DNA from: an uncultured Dehalococcoidia bacterium
GTDB lineage: Bacteria; Chloroflexota; Dehalococcoidia; Lucifugimonadales; UBA3495
DNA length: 64,000 nucleotides
NCBI GenBank assembly: GCA_951812535.1
Contig: CATOSK010000006.1
Coordinates: 496,001-560,000, forward strand
Reading direction: 5' to 3'
In this document: positions 26,553 through 35,226 of the stretch, in pieces
How positions within the stretch are numbered: position 1 is the first letter of the stretch
Layout: the number at the start of each line of letters is the position of its first letter
Position numbers and translations under genes: made by a program
Notes under the pieces: model-generated
What the model saw: only the letters and a program-made list of their open reading frames with translations
Told to the model about the DNA's origin: nothing
The model's database searches: none

Positions 26553-27887
26553 CTAGGCCCTTCCGCCCGCAGCCGCCGCTTCCGCAGCCGCCGCCGGTTG
26601 AGAGATGCGCGGCCGTTTGGCGAACAGGAACAGCACTCCTCCCAGGAAGTTGAAACCCGCGAGGATGAGGAACGCCGCCGTGTAGTTGCCGTAAATGTCC
26701 CACATGTACCCCGCAAAGGGTGAGGACGCCAGCAGCAGTATGTTCATCGGAACCGTGGACAGACCCAGAATCTTCCCGAAGGAGGCCCTCCCGAAGTACT
26801 CCCCCCGGATGGCCGTGGTCAGCGGGTTCCTTCCCCCGAATCCCGCGCCGAACAGCACCGCGAAGGTGTATAACATGGGCAGCGTCGAGGCAAAGGTCAG
26901 TAGAACCACCGCCCCCGCCTGCAGCGAAGTGAAGCCGAACAGGACTATGTTCTTCGGAGCCCGGTCTCCCAGGTATCCGCCCAGCAACTGGAACGCCATG
27001 GATACCGCGGTGTACACCGCCACGATCCATCCTGTGGTCTGAACATCGAATCCTGCATCCTTCACCAGCAGCCCCAGGTGGGTCATGATCGCCAGGATGA
27101 CCATCGAAGTGAACCCGTGCCCGAAGGCAATCAGCCAAAACGCCGGCGTCCGGATGGCCTGAGCCGCGGACAAGTCCCCGGTGGCCGTTCTTGCCGGATC
27201 CTCCGCCCGGGTCCCTTGCCGTGCCGGCCTTTCCCTCTGGTCGCCGTCCGGCAGCATCCCGTAGTCCTCGGGGCGGTTCCGTATCGCCAGGGACAAGGGA
27301 ACCGCCGCTAGCAGGATGACTATTCCCAGGATCAGCGCCGTCAACTGCCACCCGATCCGGTCCTGCGTCGGGTCCACCGCCCAGGCGATGGACGGCACCA
27401 GCAACAGCGCGCCCAGCCGTCCGCCCACGTTGGCCCAGCCCATTGCCGTCGACCGCCGCCGCGCAAACCAATTGTTCATGCAGGTCATCATCGGCAGCCA
27501 GCTTCCCAACCCCTGCCCCAGCGCCATCACAATGAACGCGAGGTAGAACATCCACAGGCTGTTCACCTGCCAGAAGATGAGGAAGCCGACCCCCAGGATC
27601 AGAAACCCGATGAGCACCATCCGGCGGGTGCCCAGTTTGTCCGTCAGCCAGCCCTCGATGGGCCCCATCAACCCGCCCTCCACCCTGGTCAGGGTCAGGG
27701 CCATGCCCAGCTGCCCCCGGCTCCACCCGAACTGGCTTTCCAGCGCCACCGACCACACCGTCATCGCGTGGTACAACGGCACCGTAGCCAGGGTCATCAC
27801 GCACCCGGTCAGCGGCACCAGCCACCACCCGTAGAACACTCCCCGGGGACGCGGGACCATGCGGTTGGGCTGGAAAGGAAAACTCAA
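26553..27887 (-). CDS. Major facilitator superfamily transporter
   Basis: This 444-residue protein has about twelve membrane helices and opens with RGVFYGWWLVPLTGCVMTLA, typical of the monocarboxylate/oxalate-formate antiporter-like MFS branch. The FGWSRGQLGMALTLTRVEGG and GWLTDKLGTRRMVLIGF segments correspond to MFS motif A. A hydrophilic central loop rich in Arg/Glu (about 205-235) separates the halves. The frame starts at TTG 27887; an ATG nine codons later (27860) is an alternative, and neither has a strong ribosome-binding site. The substrate is not evident. Confidence 0.9.
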   Translation of the reverse strand: MSFPFQPNRMVPRPRGVFYGWWLVPLTGCVMTLATVPLYHAMTVWSVALESQFGWSRGQLGMALTLTRVEGGLMGPIEGWLTDKLGTRRMVLIGFLILGVGFLIFWQVNSLWMFYLAFIVMALGQGLGSWLPMMTCMNNWFARRRSTAMGWANVGGRLGALLLVPSIAWAVDPTQDRIGWQLTALILGIVILLAAVPLSLAIRNRPEDYGMLPDGDQRERPARQGTRAEDPARTATGDLSAAQAIRTPAFWLIAFGHGFTSMVILAIMTHLGLLVKDAGFDVQTTGWIVAVYTAVSMAFQLLGGYLGDRAPKNIVLFGFTSLQAGAVVLLTFASTLPMLYTFAVLFGAGFGGRNPLTTAIRGEYFGRASFGKILGLSTVPMNILLLASSPFAGYMWDIYGNYTAAFLILAGFNFLGGVLFLFAKRPRISQPAAAAEAAAAGGRA

Positions 27888-28198
27888 GAAAGCCCTTTGC
27901 GAAGGAACGCCCGTTCTCGGACAATACTATGCGGGGCATCCACCCCGCGACGCGTTAGATGATAATTGTCCTGCCGAATCACGTCAACGAATACCAAAAC
28001 AATATTATTATTGCGAATACCGATTTACGGGTTTCAAAACATCCGACGGCCCACAACCCCGCTATCGGTGTCTTAATGTCTCTGAATGTTGCCTGTAAAG
28101 GTCCAGTTGACCTGTTGTTACCTTCGGGACGCGCCGCTATATTTGGGTTGGGCCACCAACCCTCATTTCAGCAACGTCTCTGCCCGGAGGAGCCTCCC
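27888..28198. other. Intergenic region between divergent MFS and amidohydrolase genes
   Basis: This 311-base gap is AT-richer in the middle (27957-28030) and must contain both promoters. I see no clear consensus boxes and no gene. Confidence 0.4.
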
Positions 28199-29209
28199 AT
28201 GACCCAACCCGACGTCCTACCCATCGACACCCACGCCCACATCGTTCCCGAATCCCTCGTTGACGAAGCCCGCCGCAGCGGCGCAACTCTCGGCGTCACC
28301 GTCGAAGACACAGAGCAGGGACCGGCCCTCCAGTTTGAAGGACTCACCCGCCTGCGCCCCGTCGGGGGCCTCGCCCGGATGGAACCCCGCTTCGAGTGGA
28401 TGGAGCAGCAGGGCCTCGGACTGCAGGTGCTCGCCTCCTGGCTGGACATCCAGGGATACACCCTGACTGCTGACAGCGCGGCAACCTGGGCCCGCCTCTT
28501 CAACGAGCACCTCGCCCAGGTCGTCACCGGCCATCCCGGCCGTTTCAAGGGACTGGCCACGGTGCCCGTCCAGGATGGCGAGTTGGCCGCCCGGGAGCTC
28601 ACCTACGCTGTCCAGCAACTTGGTTTCCTCGGCGCCATGCTCGCCGCAGACCCGGTGGACCAGGACATTTCGACCGACAATTTCGAGGATTTCTGGTCCG
28701 CCGCCGAAGCCCTGGACGTGCCCGTCGTCATACATCCGCCCACTCATGGATTCGGCGCCAACATCCGACCTTCCTACCTCGCCTTCTCCCTCGGACGCAC
28801 CCTCGATACCACCATCACCGTCGCCAAGCTCGTCCTCACTGGGCTGCTCGACCGCCATCCCCGCCTGAAGCTGGTCCTGGTCCACGGCGGGGGATACCTC
28901 CCCTACCAGGCCGCCCGCATCGACAACGGATACGTCACGGGACAGGGCCGTCCCGTGGAACTGGAGCGGGACCGTCCCTCGGACTACCTGCCGATGCTGT
29001 ACTACGACAACGTGGCGGTGTCTCCCCAGGTCGTCCGCCTCATGCGCGACATAGCCGGGGCGGAACACCTGCTCCTGGGGTCCGACTACGTCTTCGCCGG
29101 GCCGGCCCGTCCCATCGCGGGAAACCTGGAAGGCGCGGGATTGGGCGCAGACGAGGTCTCCCTCATCTGCTGCGGCAACGCCCAGCAGGTGTTCTTGAAA
29201 GAAGGCTGA
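28199..29209 (+). CDS. Amidohydrolase family protein (ACMSD-like)
   Basis: This 336-residue metal-dependent hydrolase/decarboxylase carries the N-terminal metal motif DTHAHIVP. A mid-protein His occurs in VVIHPPTHGFG, a second in LVLVHGGGYLPYQ, and the C-terminal catalytic Asp in LLLGSDYVF. These are the landmarks of the aminocarboxymuconate-semialdehyde decarboxylase-like branch, which acts on carboxylated aromatic or muconate-type compounds. The open frame extends upstream, but ATG 28199 follows GGAGGAG and matches the family start. It is not linked to a clear pathway here; the nearby cyclase and luciferase-like monooxygenase genes fit a catabolic lifestyle. Confidence 0.9.
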   Translation: MTQPDVLPIDTHAHIVPESLVDEARRSGATLGVTVEDTEQGPALQFEGLTRLRPVGGLARMEPRFEWMEQQGLGLQVLASWLDIQGYTLTADSAATWARLFNEHLAQVVTGHPGRFKGLATVPVQDGELAARELTYAVQQLGFLGAMLAADPVDQDISTDNFEDFWSAAEALDVPVVIHPPTHGFGANIRPSYLAFSLGRTLDTTITVAKLVLTGLLDRHPRLKLVLVHGGGYLPYQAARIDNGYVTGQGRPVELERDRPSDYLPMLYYDNVAVSPQVVRLMRDIAGAEHLLLGSDYVFAGPARPIAGNLEGAGLGADEVSLICCGNAQQVFLKEG

Positions 29210-29272
29210 CGGGAGAAGCACAAACAACAGGAACCATGCCGCGGCGTGGGTCCAGCTCAACCTCGTTATGGG

Positions 29273-29980
29273 TCAACCCGACGGGGGAGAGCTCTCCTCC
29301 TCGCCCTCGGGCTCTTCTTCCTCAACCTCGACCACCACCGGCGGGTAGTAGGGAGAACCCCAGTCGGAATGGGGGTGTTCCAGCATCAGGTCAATGAACA
29401 ACGGCACCAGGAACGCCATTATGAGCGCCCCCGCCTGCACTTGGGTGCGGTTTGGGGGGGCGCTGTATGTGGAACCACCATGCAGAAGCTGGTTCCTTAG
29501 GACGTAGAGGCGGTCGAAGACGATGCGGAGGATGGCAAGGGTGTCGCCGCGCTCCAGGGCGTTGTTGGCGATTTCCTGGCTGCGCTGGAAGAGGCCTTCC
29601 CAGTCCTCGTGGCCGGGGACGAGGTTGTGGTGCTTCCAGTAGGGCTGGAAGACGAAGCGGTTGCCGATGAGGGAGCGGATGGGAGCCGATAACCGGCGCC
29701 ACATGACGGGCTGGACCCGCCGGCCTCCGTCCAGCTGCAGCACCTGGCCGAGGAAGCGGTTGCGGACCTCGGCCTCGGTGCGCTCGTAGCCTTCGGGCCG
29801 GTCCTCGGCGCAGGCGGCGTTGAGGGCGATCCAGTAGAAGACGAAGGCGGCGTCGAAGTCGCTGCTGTCCCGCTCGGCGCGCTCCACCCAGCTGATGGCC
29901 CGACCCAGCCTGAGCCGCAGGTTCTCCGGAAGGCCGTCGAGGAGCCCGTCGTATTTCTTTGCCAATGCGGGGGATGTCAC
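29273..29980 (-). CDS. HEPN-like protein (Apea-type)
   Basis: This 235-residue protein is predominantly helical. It has SSDFDAAFVFYWIALNAAC in the first half and the motif RNQLLHGG at about residues 164-171. This fits the R-X4-6-H pattern of HEPN ribonuclease-like domains (R-NQLL-H). A hydrophobic helix (ALIMAFLVPLFIDLML) and a Glu-rich tail follow. HEPN proteins with this motif often act in toxin-antitoxin or anti-phage settings, but many are unlinked to either. No antitoxin-like gene is adjacent. Start ATG 29980. Confidence 0.72.
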   Translation of the reverse strand: MTSPALAKKYDGLLDGLPENLRLRLGRAISWVERAERDSSDFDAAFVFYWIALNAACAEDRPEGYERTEAEVRNRFLGQVLQLDGGRRVQPVMWRRLSAPIRSLIGNRFVFQPYWKHHNLVPGHEDWEGLFQRSQEIANNALERGDTLAILRIVFDRLYVLRNQLLHGGSTYSAPPNRTQVQAGALIMAFLVPLFIDLMLEHPHSDWGSPYYPPVVVEVEEEEPEGEEESSPPSG

Positions 29981-30086
29981 CTGCCGTCACTCCAGCGTCT
30001 GGTTAAGCCAAGGAACACCTGGGGCCGGACCACCCGGACAATTTCTACCGTACAGTTCCTACCGGACAATTCCGACCGGGCGATTC

Positions 30087-31001
30087 CTACAACAGCGCAA
30101 TGGGGTTCACCGGGGAGCCGGTGCCGCCCACGACCCGCAGGGGATTGACGGTGAGCATGAACTCGTACCGTCCCTCCTCGGCGCAGACGTCGGCCAGGGG
30201 CTCGAGCAGAGCGTTGTCCAGGAGGCCGATGCCGTAGGCGAAGATTGCGCCGTGGACCGACCAGGGAACATTGTACCCGTTGGGGGTGAAGTCCATCATG
30301 TCCCAGACCAGCAGGGCGCAGTCGGACTCGCGCAGGAAGCGGAGGCAGGAGGCGTGCAGCCCGGGCCGCTGGGCGGGGTCGCTGCCCCACATGGGGTTCA
30401 CCTCGTTCCACTTCTCCCGCCCGCCGTAGACACAGATGGCGTCCCCCGGCTCCAGGGCCACCCCCTGGGCCGCCGCCACGTCCTCAAGCTCCCAGCCGTG
30501 GATGGGCTCTTCCTGGGTGACGAAGGGCTGGCCGCGGAACCTGGGCACGTCCAGCAGCACGCCGCGGGTGATGATGCCCTCCTTCCAGTGCTCCACCGAG
30601 CCCCAGGCCGCGCCCTGGAAGGTGATGACGTCGTCGGGATTGCGGCCGTTCCACATGCCGTCTTCATTCCAGACGTGGCAGAGGGCGTCGAGGTGGGTGT
30701 TGGCCTGGCCGTGGTAGGCCACGCCGTAGTAGTCGGTGGACAACCCGCCGCCAGGCTCGCGCACGCCCCGGTTCATGAAGTGCTGGGCCGGCGTGGGATT
30801 GTTGGGCGCGGGAGTCTTGGGGAACTCGCGGCTGAGGGACACGGCCCGCCCCTTCTGCACCAGCCGCGCGGCCGCCAGCCGCTTCTCGTCGGTGACCATG
30901 TTCACCGCGCCGACCTGGTCGTCGGCGCCCCAGCGTCCCCAGTTGCGGTCTTCTTTAAGGTAGGCGAGGACTTCATCCTTGGTCGGCACTCTCCGTTCCA
31001 T
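30087..31001 (-). CDS. Cyclase family protein (kynurenine-formamidase-like metal hydrolase)
   Basis: This 304-residue protein belongs to the 'cyclase' hydrolase family. The metal-binding motif H-G-x-x-x-T-H-x-D is present as YHGQANTHLDALCHV, followed by TRGVLLDVPRF and a lid/second-shell region with GDAICVYGG. Related enzymes hydrolyse formamides, isatin or amides of aromatic acids. The N-terminal region (WGADDQVGAVNMVT) is typical of the longer ~300-residue branch. It is monocistronic as far as the sequence shows. Confidence 0.9.
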   Translation of the reverse strand: MERRVPTKDEVLAYLKEDRNWGRWGADDQVGAVNMVTDEKRLAAARLVQKGRAVSLSREFPKTPAPNNPTPAQHFMNRGVREPGGGLSTDYYGVAYHGQANTHLDALCHVWNEDGMWNGRNPDDVITFQGAAWGSVEHWKEGIITRGVLLDVPRFRGQPFVTQEEPIHGWELEDVAAAQGVALEPGDAICVYGGREKWNEVNPMWGSDPAQRPGLHASCLRFLRESDCALLVWDMMDFTPNGYNVPWSVHGAIFAYGIGLLDNALLEPLADVCAEEGRYEFMLTVNPLRVVGGTGSPVNPIALL

Positions 31002-31023
31002 CGCTGTCCTCCCGCTGTTCCTC

Positions 31024-31083
31024 GGGTCGCCGCCCCCGTCGCCGATTCAGGCAACTTGTCTAAGGCGCCTCGGCGGCTCCTTG
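31024..31083 (+). repeat. Dispersed ~60-bp repeat, copy G
   Basis: GGGTCGCCGCCCCCGTCGCC is followed by GATTCAGGCAACTTGTC and TAAGGCGCCTCGGCGGCTCC. It sits between the cyclase gene and the restriction-modification remnant. The remaining part of 31002-31308 is G-rich and includes a GGGGGAT-TCATCCCCC inverted repeat also seen near 3056-3075. Confidence 0.8.
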
Positions 31084-31296
31084 CCCCGTCCGGAAAAGCC
31101 GTTTCCGGCGGGCAAAATTAACTGCCGGAAGGTTATCAGATGGGGGCCGGTTTTGGTAGGGGCCGGAGGGCGGGGGAGGGAGATTGGGGAGTCGTCGCGG
31201 GGGGTGACGTGGGGGTGCGTTGGGGGATTCATCCCCCAAACCCCCTTTCCTTAGATAGAGGGGTTGATTGGGAAGGGGGACGACGGGGTGGGGGAG

Positions 31297-31302
31297 TATA
31301 AT
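31297..31302 (+). promoter_or_regulatory. -10 box for the restriction-modification gene; leaderless start likely
   Basis: TATAAT ends only six bases before the ATG at 31309, so transcription would begin at or next to the start codon. No ribosome-binding site is present between them. Confidence 0.5.
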
Positions 31303-31308
31303 TCGCTC

Positions 31309-32520
31309 ATGCCTTCTTACCCGCACATTGAGAAGTATCACGCCGACCTGGAGCGGTTCATTGAGTTCGGCGGGTCGGACAACGAGCAGAGTATCCGGCG
31401 GGCGTTCGCGGAGTGCCTGGACTCGTACTGCCGGGACCACCGGGAGCGTCTGGCGCTGGTGGACGAGCTGAGCGCGCCGCTGAGCAACCGGCCCGACGGC
31501 ACGGTGAAGGACTCGCTGCGGATGGCGCGGGGGTACTGGGAGGCCAAGGATTCCCACGACGACCTGGACGCGGAGATACAGGCCAAGTTCAACCGGGGGT
31601 ACCCCAGGGACAACATCATCTTCGAGGACTCGCAGACGGCGGTGCTGGTGCAGAACGGCAGCGAGGCGATGCGGGTGGACATGGGCCGGGACGGGGAGCT
31701 GCACCGGCTGATCCGGGTGTTTCTCGATTACGAGCTGCCGGAGATCCAGGAGTTCCGGCAGGCGCAGGGGCAGTTCAAGGCGGACCTGCCGACGGTCCTG
31801 GAGAACCTGAGGGCGACGGTGGCCGAGGCGGAGGCGGAGAACCCGGATTACCAGGAAGCGGCGGCGGCGTTCCTGGAGCTGTGCCGGAAGACCATCGGCC
31901 CCGCCGTCTCCCCCGCCGACGTGCGGGAGATGCTGCTCCAGCACATCCTGACGAAGGACATCTTCCTGCGGGTGTTCGCGGAGGACCAGTTCCACCGGGA
32001 GAACAACGTGGCGCGGCAGCTGGACGGGCTGGAGCGGACGTTCTTCACCGGGGACGTGCGGCGGCAGGCCATTGACCGGCTGCGGGCCTACTACGGGGTC
32101 ATCGGAAGGGCGGCGGACGAGATCGCGGACCACGCCGAGAAGCAGCAGTTCCTGAAGGTGGTCTACGAGGACTTCTACACGGCGTACAACCCGGCGGCGG
32201 CGGACCGGCTGGGAGTGGTCTACACGCCCAACGAGGTGGTGGACTTCATCATCCGGGGAGCGGACCACCTGCTGCAAAAGCACTTCGGGAAGACGCTGGC
32301 GGACGACAACGTGCAGATACTGGACCCGGCGACGGGGACGGGGACCTTCGTGACGAACCTGATCAACTACCTGCCCGCTGACCACAGTATATTTAGGTTT
32401 GGGTTGTCCCCGTCCCATGATCCAGCAGGGATGGACCTCGCGATTAAATTGCCCTCTAAGTTGAGGTACGTTGGTACTGTTTTCCAACAAAGGCGGGTTC
32501 GGGAGTTTCTCGGTTTTTGA
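31309..32520 (+). pseudogene. Type IIG/ISP-like restriction-modification enzyme, N-terminal fragment
   Basis: The first ~360 residues look like the start of a large single-chain restriction-methyltransferase. A PD-(D/E)XK-type nuclease region (GYWEAKDSHDDLDAEIQAKF) is followed by a helical connector and the start of an adenine-specific methyltransferase domain, with VYTPNEVVDFII and motif I DPATGTGTFVTNLINYLP. Right after motif I the similarity stops (about 32385) and the frame runs for some 44 residues through unrelated, AT-richer sequence to a stop at 32520. The catalytic NPPY-type motif and target recognition domain are missing here; a C-terminal piece lies at 33894-34442. The enzyme is almost certainly inactive. 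Confidence 0.85.
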
Positions 32521-32554
32521 AATTGTCTGAGGCTAAATCGGCCTGACCTTCAAG

Positions 32555-32998
32555 TTAGGCTGACCGTTGGCGGCCCATGTAACGCATCACCTGCCCGTAT
32601 TCTTGCCCTTCTAACTCAGTGGGGCTCTCGTGCTCAATGTCTTCCGCTGCTCCAAGTTTGCTGGTCCACCAGCCGTTGGGGAGTTGGCGTGCCATATGCT
32701 TTACTTTATCGTCTTTGACATATATGGCAACTTTCTCGACATCTTGCTCCAAATCACCGCCCGTGCATGGTTCATACCCAAGCGTCCGGAAGGCGTCCTC
32801 AAATGTCGAAACGTCTTCCGAGTTCCTTTTTGTCAGAGGCCAGTAGGAACGTTGCCCTTGTGGCCACCACCAAGCATTGGCACTTCCTGCTGCCCAAGCA
32901 ATACAGTTGTATATGCGGGCACGAGGGCTTGTAACACGAAAACTCTCGAGTTGATCAAAGAGGCCGAATACGTTATTGGGTCGGGGGGAGGTAGCCAT
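32555..32998 (-). CDS. DUF7689-like protein (possible papain-like fold)
   Basis: This 147-residue protein contains YNCIAWAAGSANAWWWP, a central FRTLGYEPCTGGDLEQDVEK and KHMARQLPNGWWTSKLG followed by DIEHE. The pattern of Cys in NCIAWA and His in KHMARQL recalls NlpC/P60- or papain-like hydrolases, but that is inference from motif order only. It resembles the family I remember as DUF7689. It is the last gene of a three-gene minus-strand cassette and overlaps the stop of the preceding gene by 26 bases. Base composition is clearly less GC-rich than the neighbourhood. Confidence 0.7.
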   Translation of the reverse strand: MATSPRPNNVFGLFDQLESFRVTSPRARIYNCIAWAAGSANAWWWPQGQRSYWPLTKRNSEDVSTFEDAFRTLGYEPCTGGDLEQDVEKVAIYVKDDKVKHMARQLPNGWWTSKLGAAEDIEHESPTELEGQEYGQVMRYMGRQRSA

Positions 32999-33443
32999 TG
33001 GATTCGCCCCAATCGACCCACTTCGCGCTCAATCTCAATAAGTCCCCGTCATCACCTTCCAGAGGCGGTGGCGTATCCACCAACGAATCCAGGGCCATGA
33101 ACCACCAATCTGGGTCAATGACCAGTTCCCGGAGGATCAATGGGACGACCGCCTGCCCCATGCTGATGATTTCTTGGTATGCGCCGTGGCCCTCTATATC
33201 TGACAACGACGACATATGAATGGTCTCTGCCTTCCAACGCTCCGCCAGTGTTTTGAATTTGTCACATAGTAGGACATCAAAAGTTTGCCCCAAGAAACCT
33301 GAGGAAATTGTGCTTGCGCCTCCGGCCGCGACTTTGCTAGTCTGCAGCAAAATTTCCTCGGCGAAGTTACAGCAGCTAAGATCGGAAGACTCGGTGGTGA
33401 TGGATTTCGAATCCGTGAACTTTATTGTTCCTGCGGCTACCAT
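32973..33443 (-). CDS. Uncharacterised protein, middle gene of the inserted cassette
   Basis: This 156-residue protein starts at ATG 33443, directly after AAGGAGGAGG, one of the strongest ribosome-binding sites in the window; a longer frame to 33527 is not preferred. The C-terminal half has a conserved-looking layout: FKTLAERWKAETIHMSSLSD, then AYQEIISMGQAVVPLILREL and DPDWWFMALDSLVDTPPP. I recall this C-terminal block as a recurrent uncharacterised family often next to DUF7689-type proteins; the association cannot be checked here. It begins 13 bases after the upstream gene and overlaps the downstream one, so the three genes are co-translated. Confidence 0.7.
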   Translation of the reverse strand: MVAAGTIKFTDSKSITTESSDLSCCNFAEEILLQTSKVAAGGASTISSGFLGQTFDVLLCDKFKTLAERWKAETIHMSSLSDIEGHGAYQEIISMGQAVVPLILRELVIDPDWWFMALDSLVDTPPPLEGDDGDLLRLSAKWVDWGESNGYLPPTQ

Positions 33444-33456
33444 TACAACCTCCTCC

Positions 33457-33750
33457 TTAGCTCCAAAAGACATCCCAATCTTCTCGAGGAATCTGCATCT
33501 GTGCCAAGACTTGTGTGGGCACATCACACCTCACTCCCTGAGATTGCTCATATTGTAGTACTTGTCGTCTGAGTATAAAGACCATGGCTTTTAGGTGCTC
33601 GGTGCTCATTCTTACAGTGCCCAGACGTTCTGGTTGCTTGATTGACGTTGCTTCTGGATGGGCCTCTCGCAATTGGAAGCTCATACTAGATCCCCAAGCA
33701 CCTACCGTCACGGTAAACGCGTCGGCAAAAATCTCGAAAGGCTCTGGCAT
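33457..33750 (-). CDS. Small DUF3467-like protein, first gene of the inserted cassette
   Basis: This 97-residue protein starts at ATG 33750 after AGAGGTG. It reads as a beta-rich N-terminal part (FADAFTVTVGAWGSSMSFQL) followed by VRMSTEHLKAMVFILRRQV and QYE. That order resembles DUF3467 proteins (strands, then an 'MSPxHAK' helix, then YE). Its function is unknown. It leads the cassette with the two genes downstream; the upstream base composition (33750-33890) is AT-rich and may hold the promoter. Confidence 0.65.
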   Translation of the reverse strand: MPEPFEIFADAFTVTVGAWGSSMSFQLREAHPEATSIKQPERLGTVRMSTEHLKAMVFILRRQVLQYEQSQGVRCDVPTQVLAQMQIPREDWDVFWS

Positions 33751-33893
33751 ATCCACCTCTTGATTACCGAAAAAGTCTGAATGACCTGACGAACAGAGAA
33801 TCGGTGGCCTATGGTATCCACACTGTCCGTTTTGCGTCAACATGAAGTGCCCGGCCAAGGCTTGGCGGGGCTACCCTATTATTTTACCCTGAA

Positions 33894-34442
33894 TTGGCCC
33901 AACCCAACCAAGAGCAAGTGAGTGACGCTGTGCCGGGATTGGCCTCCCGGCAGGAATACGCGGTGGACCTGCTGCGGGAGTTTCCGCGGCTCCCCCTCTA
34001 CCCCGACTCTCACCGCTGGGCGGAGATGGGGCAACGGCTATTGGACCTGCACATCGGGTTCGAGGCGGTGGAGCCGTACCCGCTGGAACGGATGGACCGG
34101 GAGGTGGTTGATCCGAAGCGGGCCATCCTGCGGGCGGACCGGGAGCGGGGGACGATAACGCTGGATGAGCGGACGACGCTGGCGGGGGTGCCGGCGCGGG
34201 CGTGGGAGTACCGGCTGGGGAGCCGGTCGGCGCTGGAGTGGGTGCTGGACCAGTACAAGGAGAAAAAGCCCCGCGATCCGACTATCCGGGAGCGGTTCAA
34301 CAGCTACCGGTTTTCCGACCACAAGGAGGGGGTGATCGACCTGCTGGGGCGGGTGTGCCGGGTGAGCGTGGAGACGATGGAGGTGGTGGACGGGATGGCG
34401 CAGCAGGAGCGGGGGTCTGGATTCCCGCCTGCGCGGGAATGA
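33894..34442 (+). pseudogene. Restriction-modification enzyme, C-terminal fragment
   Basis: From about 33940 the frame encodes the end of the same large restriction-modification enzyme: RQEYAVDLLREFPRLPLYPD, later ALEWVLDQYKEKKPRDPTI, RFNSYRFSDHKEGVIDLLGR and VCRVSVETM. The middle of the enzyme, several hundred residues including the methyltransferase catalytic motif, is absent from the window. The frame ends by running into a dRS3-like repeat, whose translation supplies the last residues (GSGFPPARE). Confidence 0.82.
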
Positions 34443-34449
34443 CGGAAGG
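34411..34449 (+). repeat. dRS3-like hairpin repeat
   Basis: GGGGGTCTGG, then ATTCCCGCCTGCGCGGGAAT and GACGGAAGG. The core ATTCCC-N8-GGGAAT equals the neisserial dRS3 pattern. It provides the stop codon of the truncated restriction-modification fragment. Confidence 0.85.
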
Positions 34450-34622
34450 GGGAGCGGCGGGTGACGGAAGGGGAGGCGAGGATGAAGATGAGGAGTGGTT
34501 GGCTGGATGGTCGGCGACATTGTCCTAACTGCCTTTGATTTCACCGATTTGAGCGGTTCGGAGAGACGCCCGGTCCTGGTGGGTAGTGATGGTCTGGCCG
34601 CCGTTGATGGAAGGCGGAACTG

Positions 34623-34913
34623 ATGCTTAAGAATCCCGCCGTCTATATGCTGGCCAACGGTCGCAACGGAACGCTTTACGTTGGCGTGACGTCGAACCTG
34701 GCGGAAAGGGTCTGGCAGCACAAGAGCAACGCGTCCGACGGATTTACAGCCAGGTTCGGTGTTCACTACCTGGTATGGTATGAATTCCACGAGACTATGG
34801 AGCAGGCGATTGCCCGGGAGAAGGCCCTGAAGAAATGGAGGCGGAAATGGAAGGTGCGGGTTGTTGAGTTATTCAATCCGGGGTGGGATGACTTGTTTCC
34901 TGACGTTTGTTGA
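34623..34913 (+). CDS. Stand-alone GIY-YIG nuclease domain protein
   Basis: This 96-residue protein is a complete small GIY-YIG domain of the UPF0213/YhbQ-like type. The pattern is AVYMLANGRNGTLYVGVTSN (GIY reads VYM, YIG reads YVG), the catalytic Arg in LAERVWQHK, then the Glu in MEQAIAREKALKKWRRKWKV. Members of this group occur in many genomes, often in several copies and in mobile contexts; some cleave DNA, others have lost activity. It stands between repeat elements. Confidence 0.9.
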   Translation: MLKNPAVYMLANGRNGTLYVGVTSNLAERVWQHKSNASDGFTARFGVHYLVWYEFHETMEQAIAREKALKKWRRKWKVRVVELFNPGWDDLFPDVC

Positions 34914-35226
34914 GGGGGACGGGGCACGGGGGTCTGGATTCCCGCCTGCGCGGGAATGACGGAAGGGGGAGCGGCGGGTCTGGGATGAAGGGCAGGACTA
35001 GGGAACGGCGGGGGTCTGGATTCCCGCCTGCGCGGGAATGACGGAAGGGAGGCGGGAATGACGGTAGCAAAGGGAGGCGGGAATGACGGTAGAGAAGGGG
35101 GCGGGAATGGCGGGAGGGGGTGGGAATGGGAGTGACTGCGCCACCGCCCCGGCGTACCCCGACCCTGCGAAATCCTGTATCATGGGCGCACTTAAAAAGG
35201 GCGACGATTGAGAAGGAGGAAGCGGG
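34914..35226 (+). repeat. Intergenic region with two dRS3-like repeats and degenerate copies
   Basis: Full copies lie at 34928-34970 and 35010-35049. From 35050 to 35130 there are short fragments of the form GGCGGGAATGACGGTAG repeated several times. No gene is seen; a TG-N-TATCAT -10-like box lies near 35174-35181 ahead of the luciferase-like gene. Confidence 0.8.
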
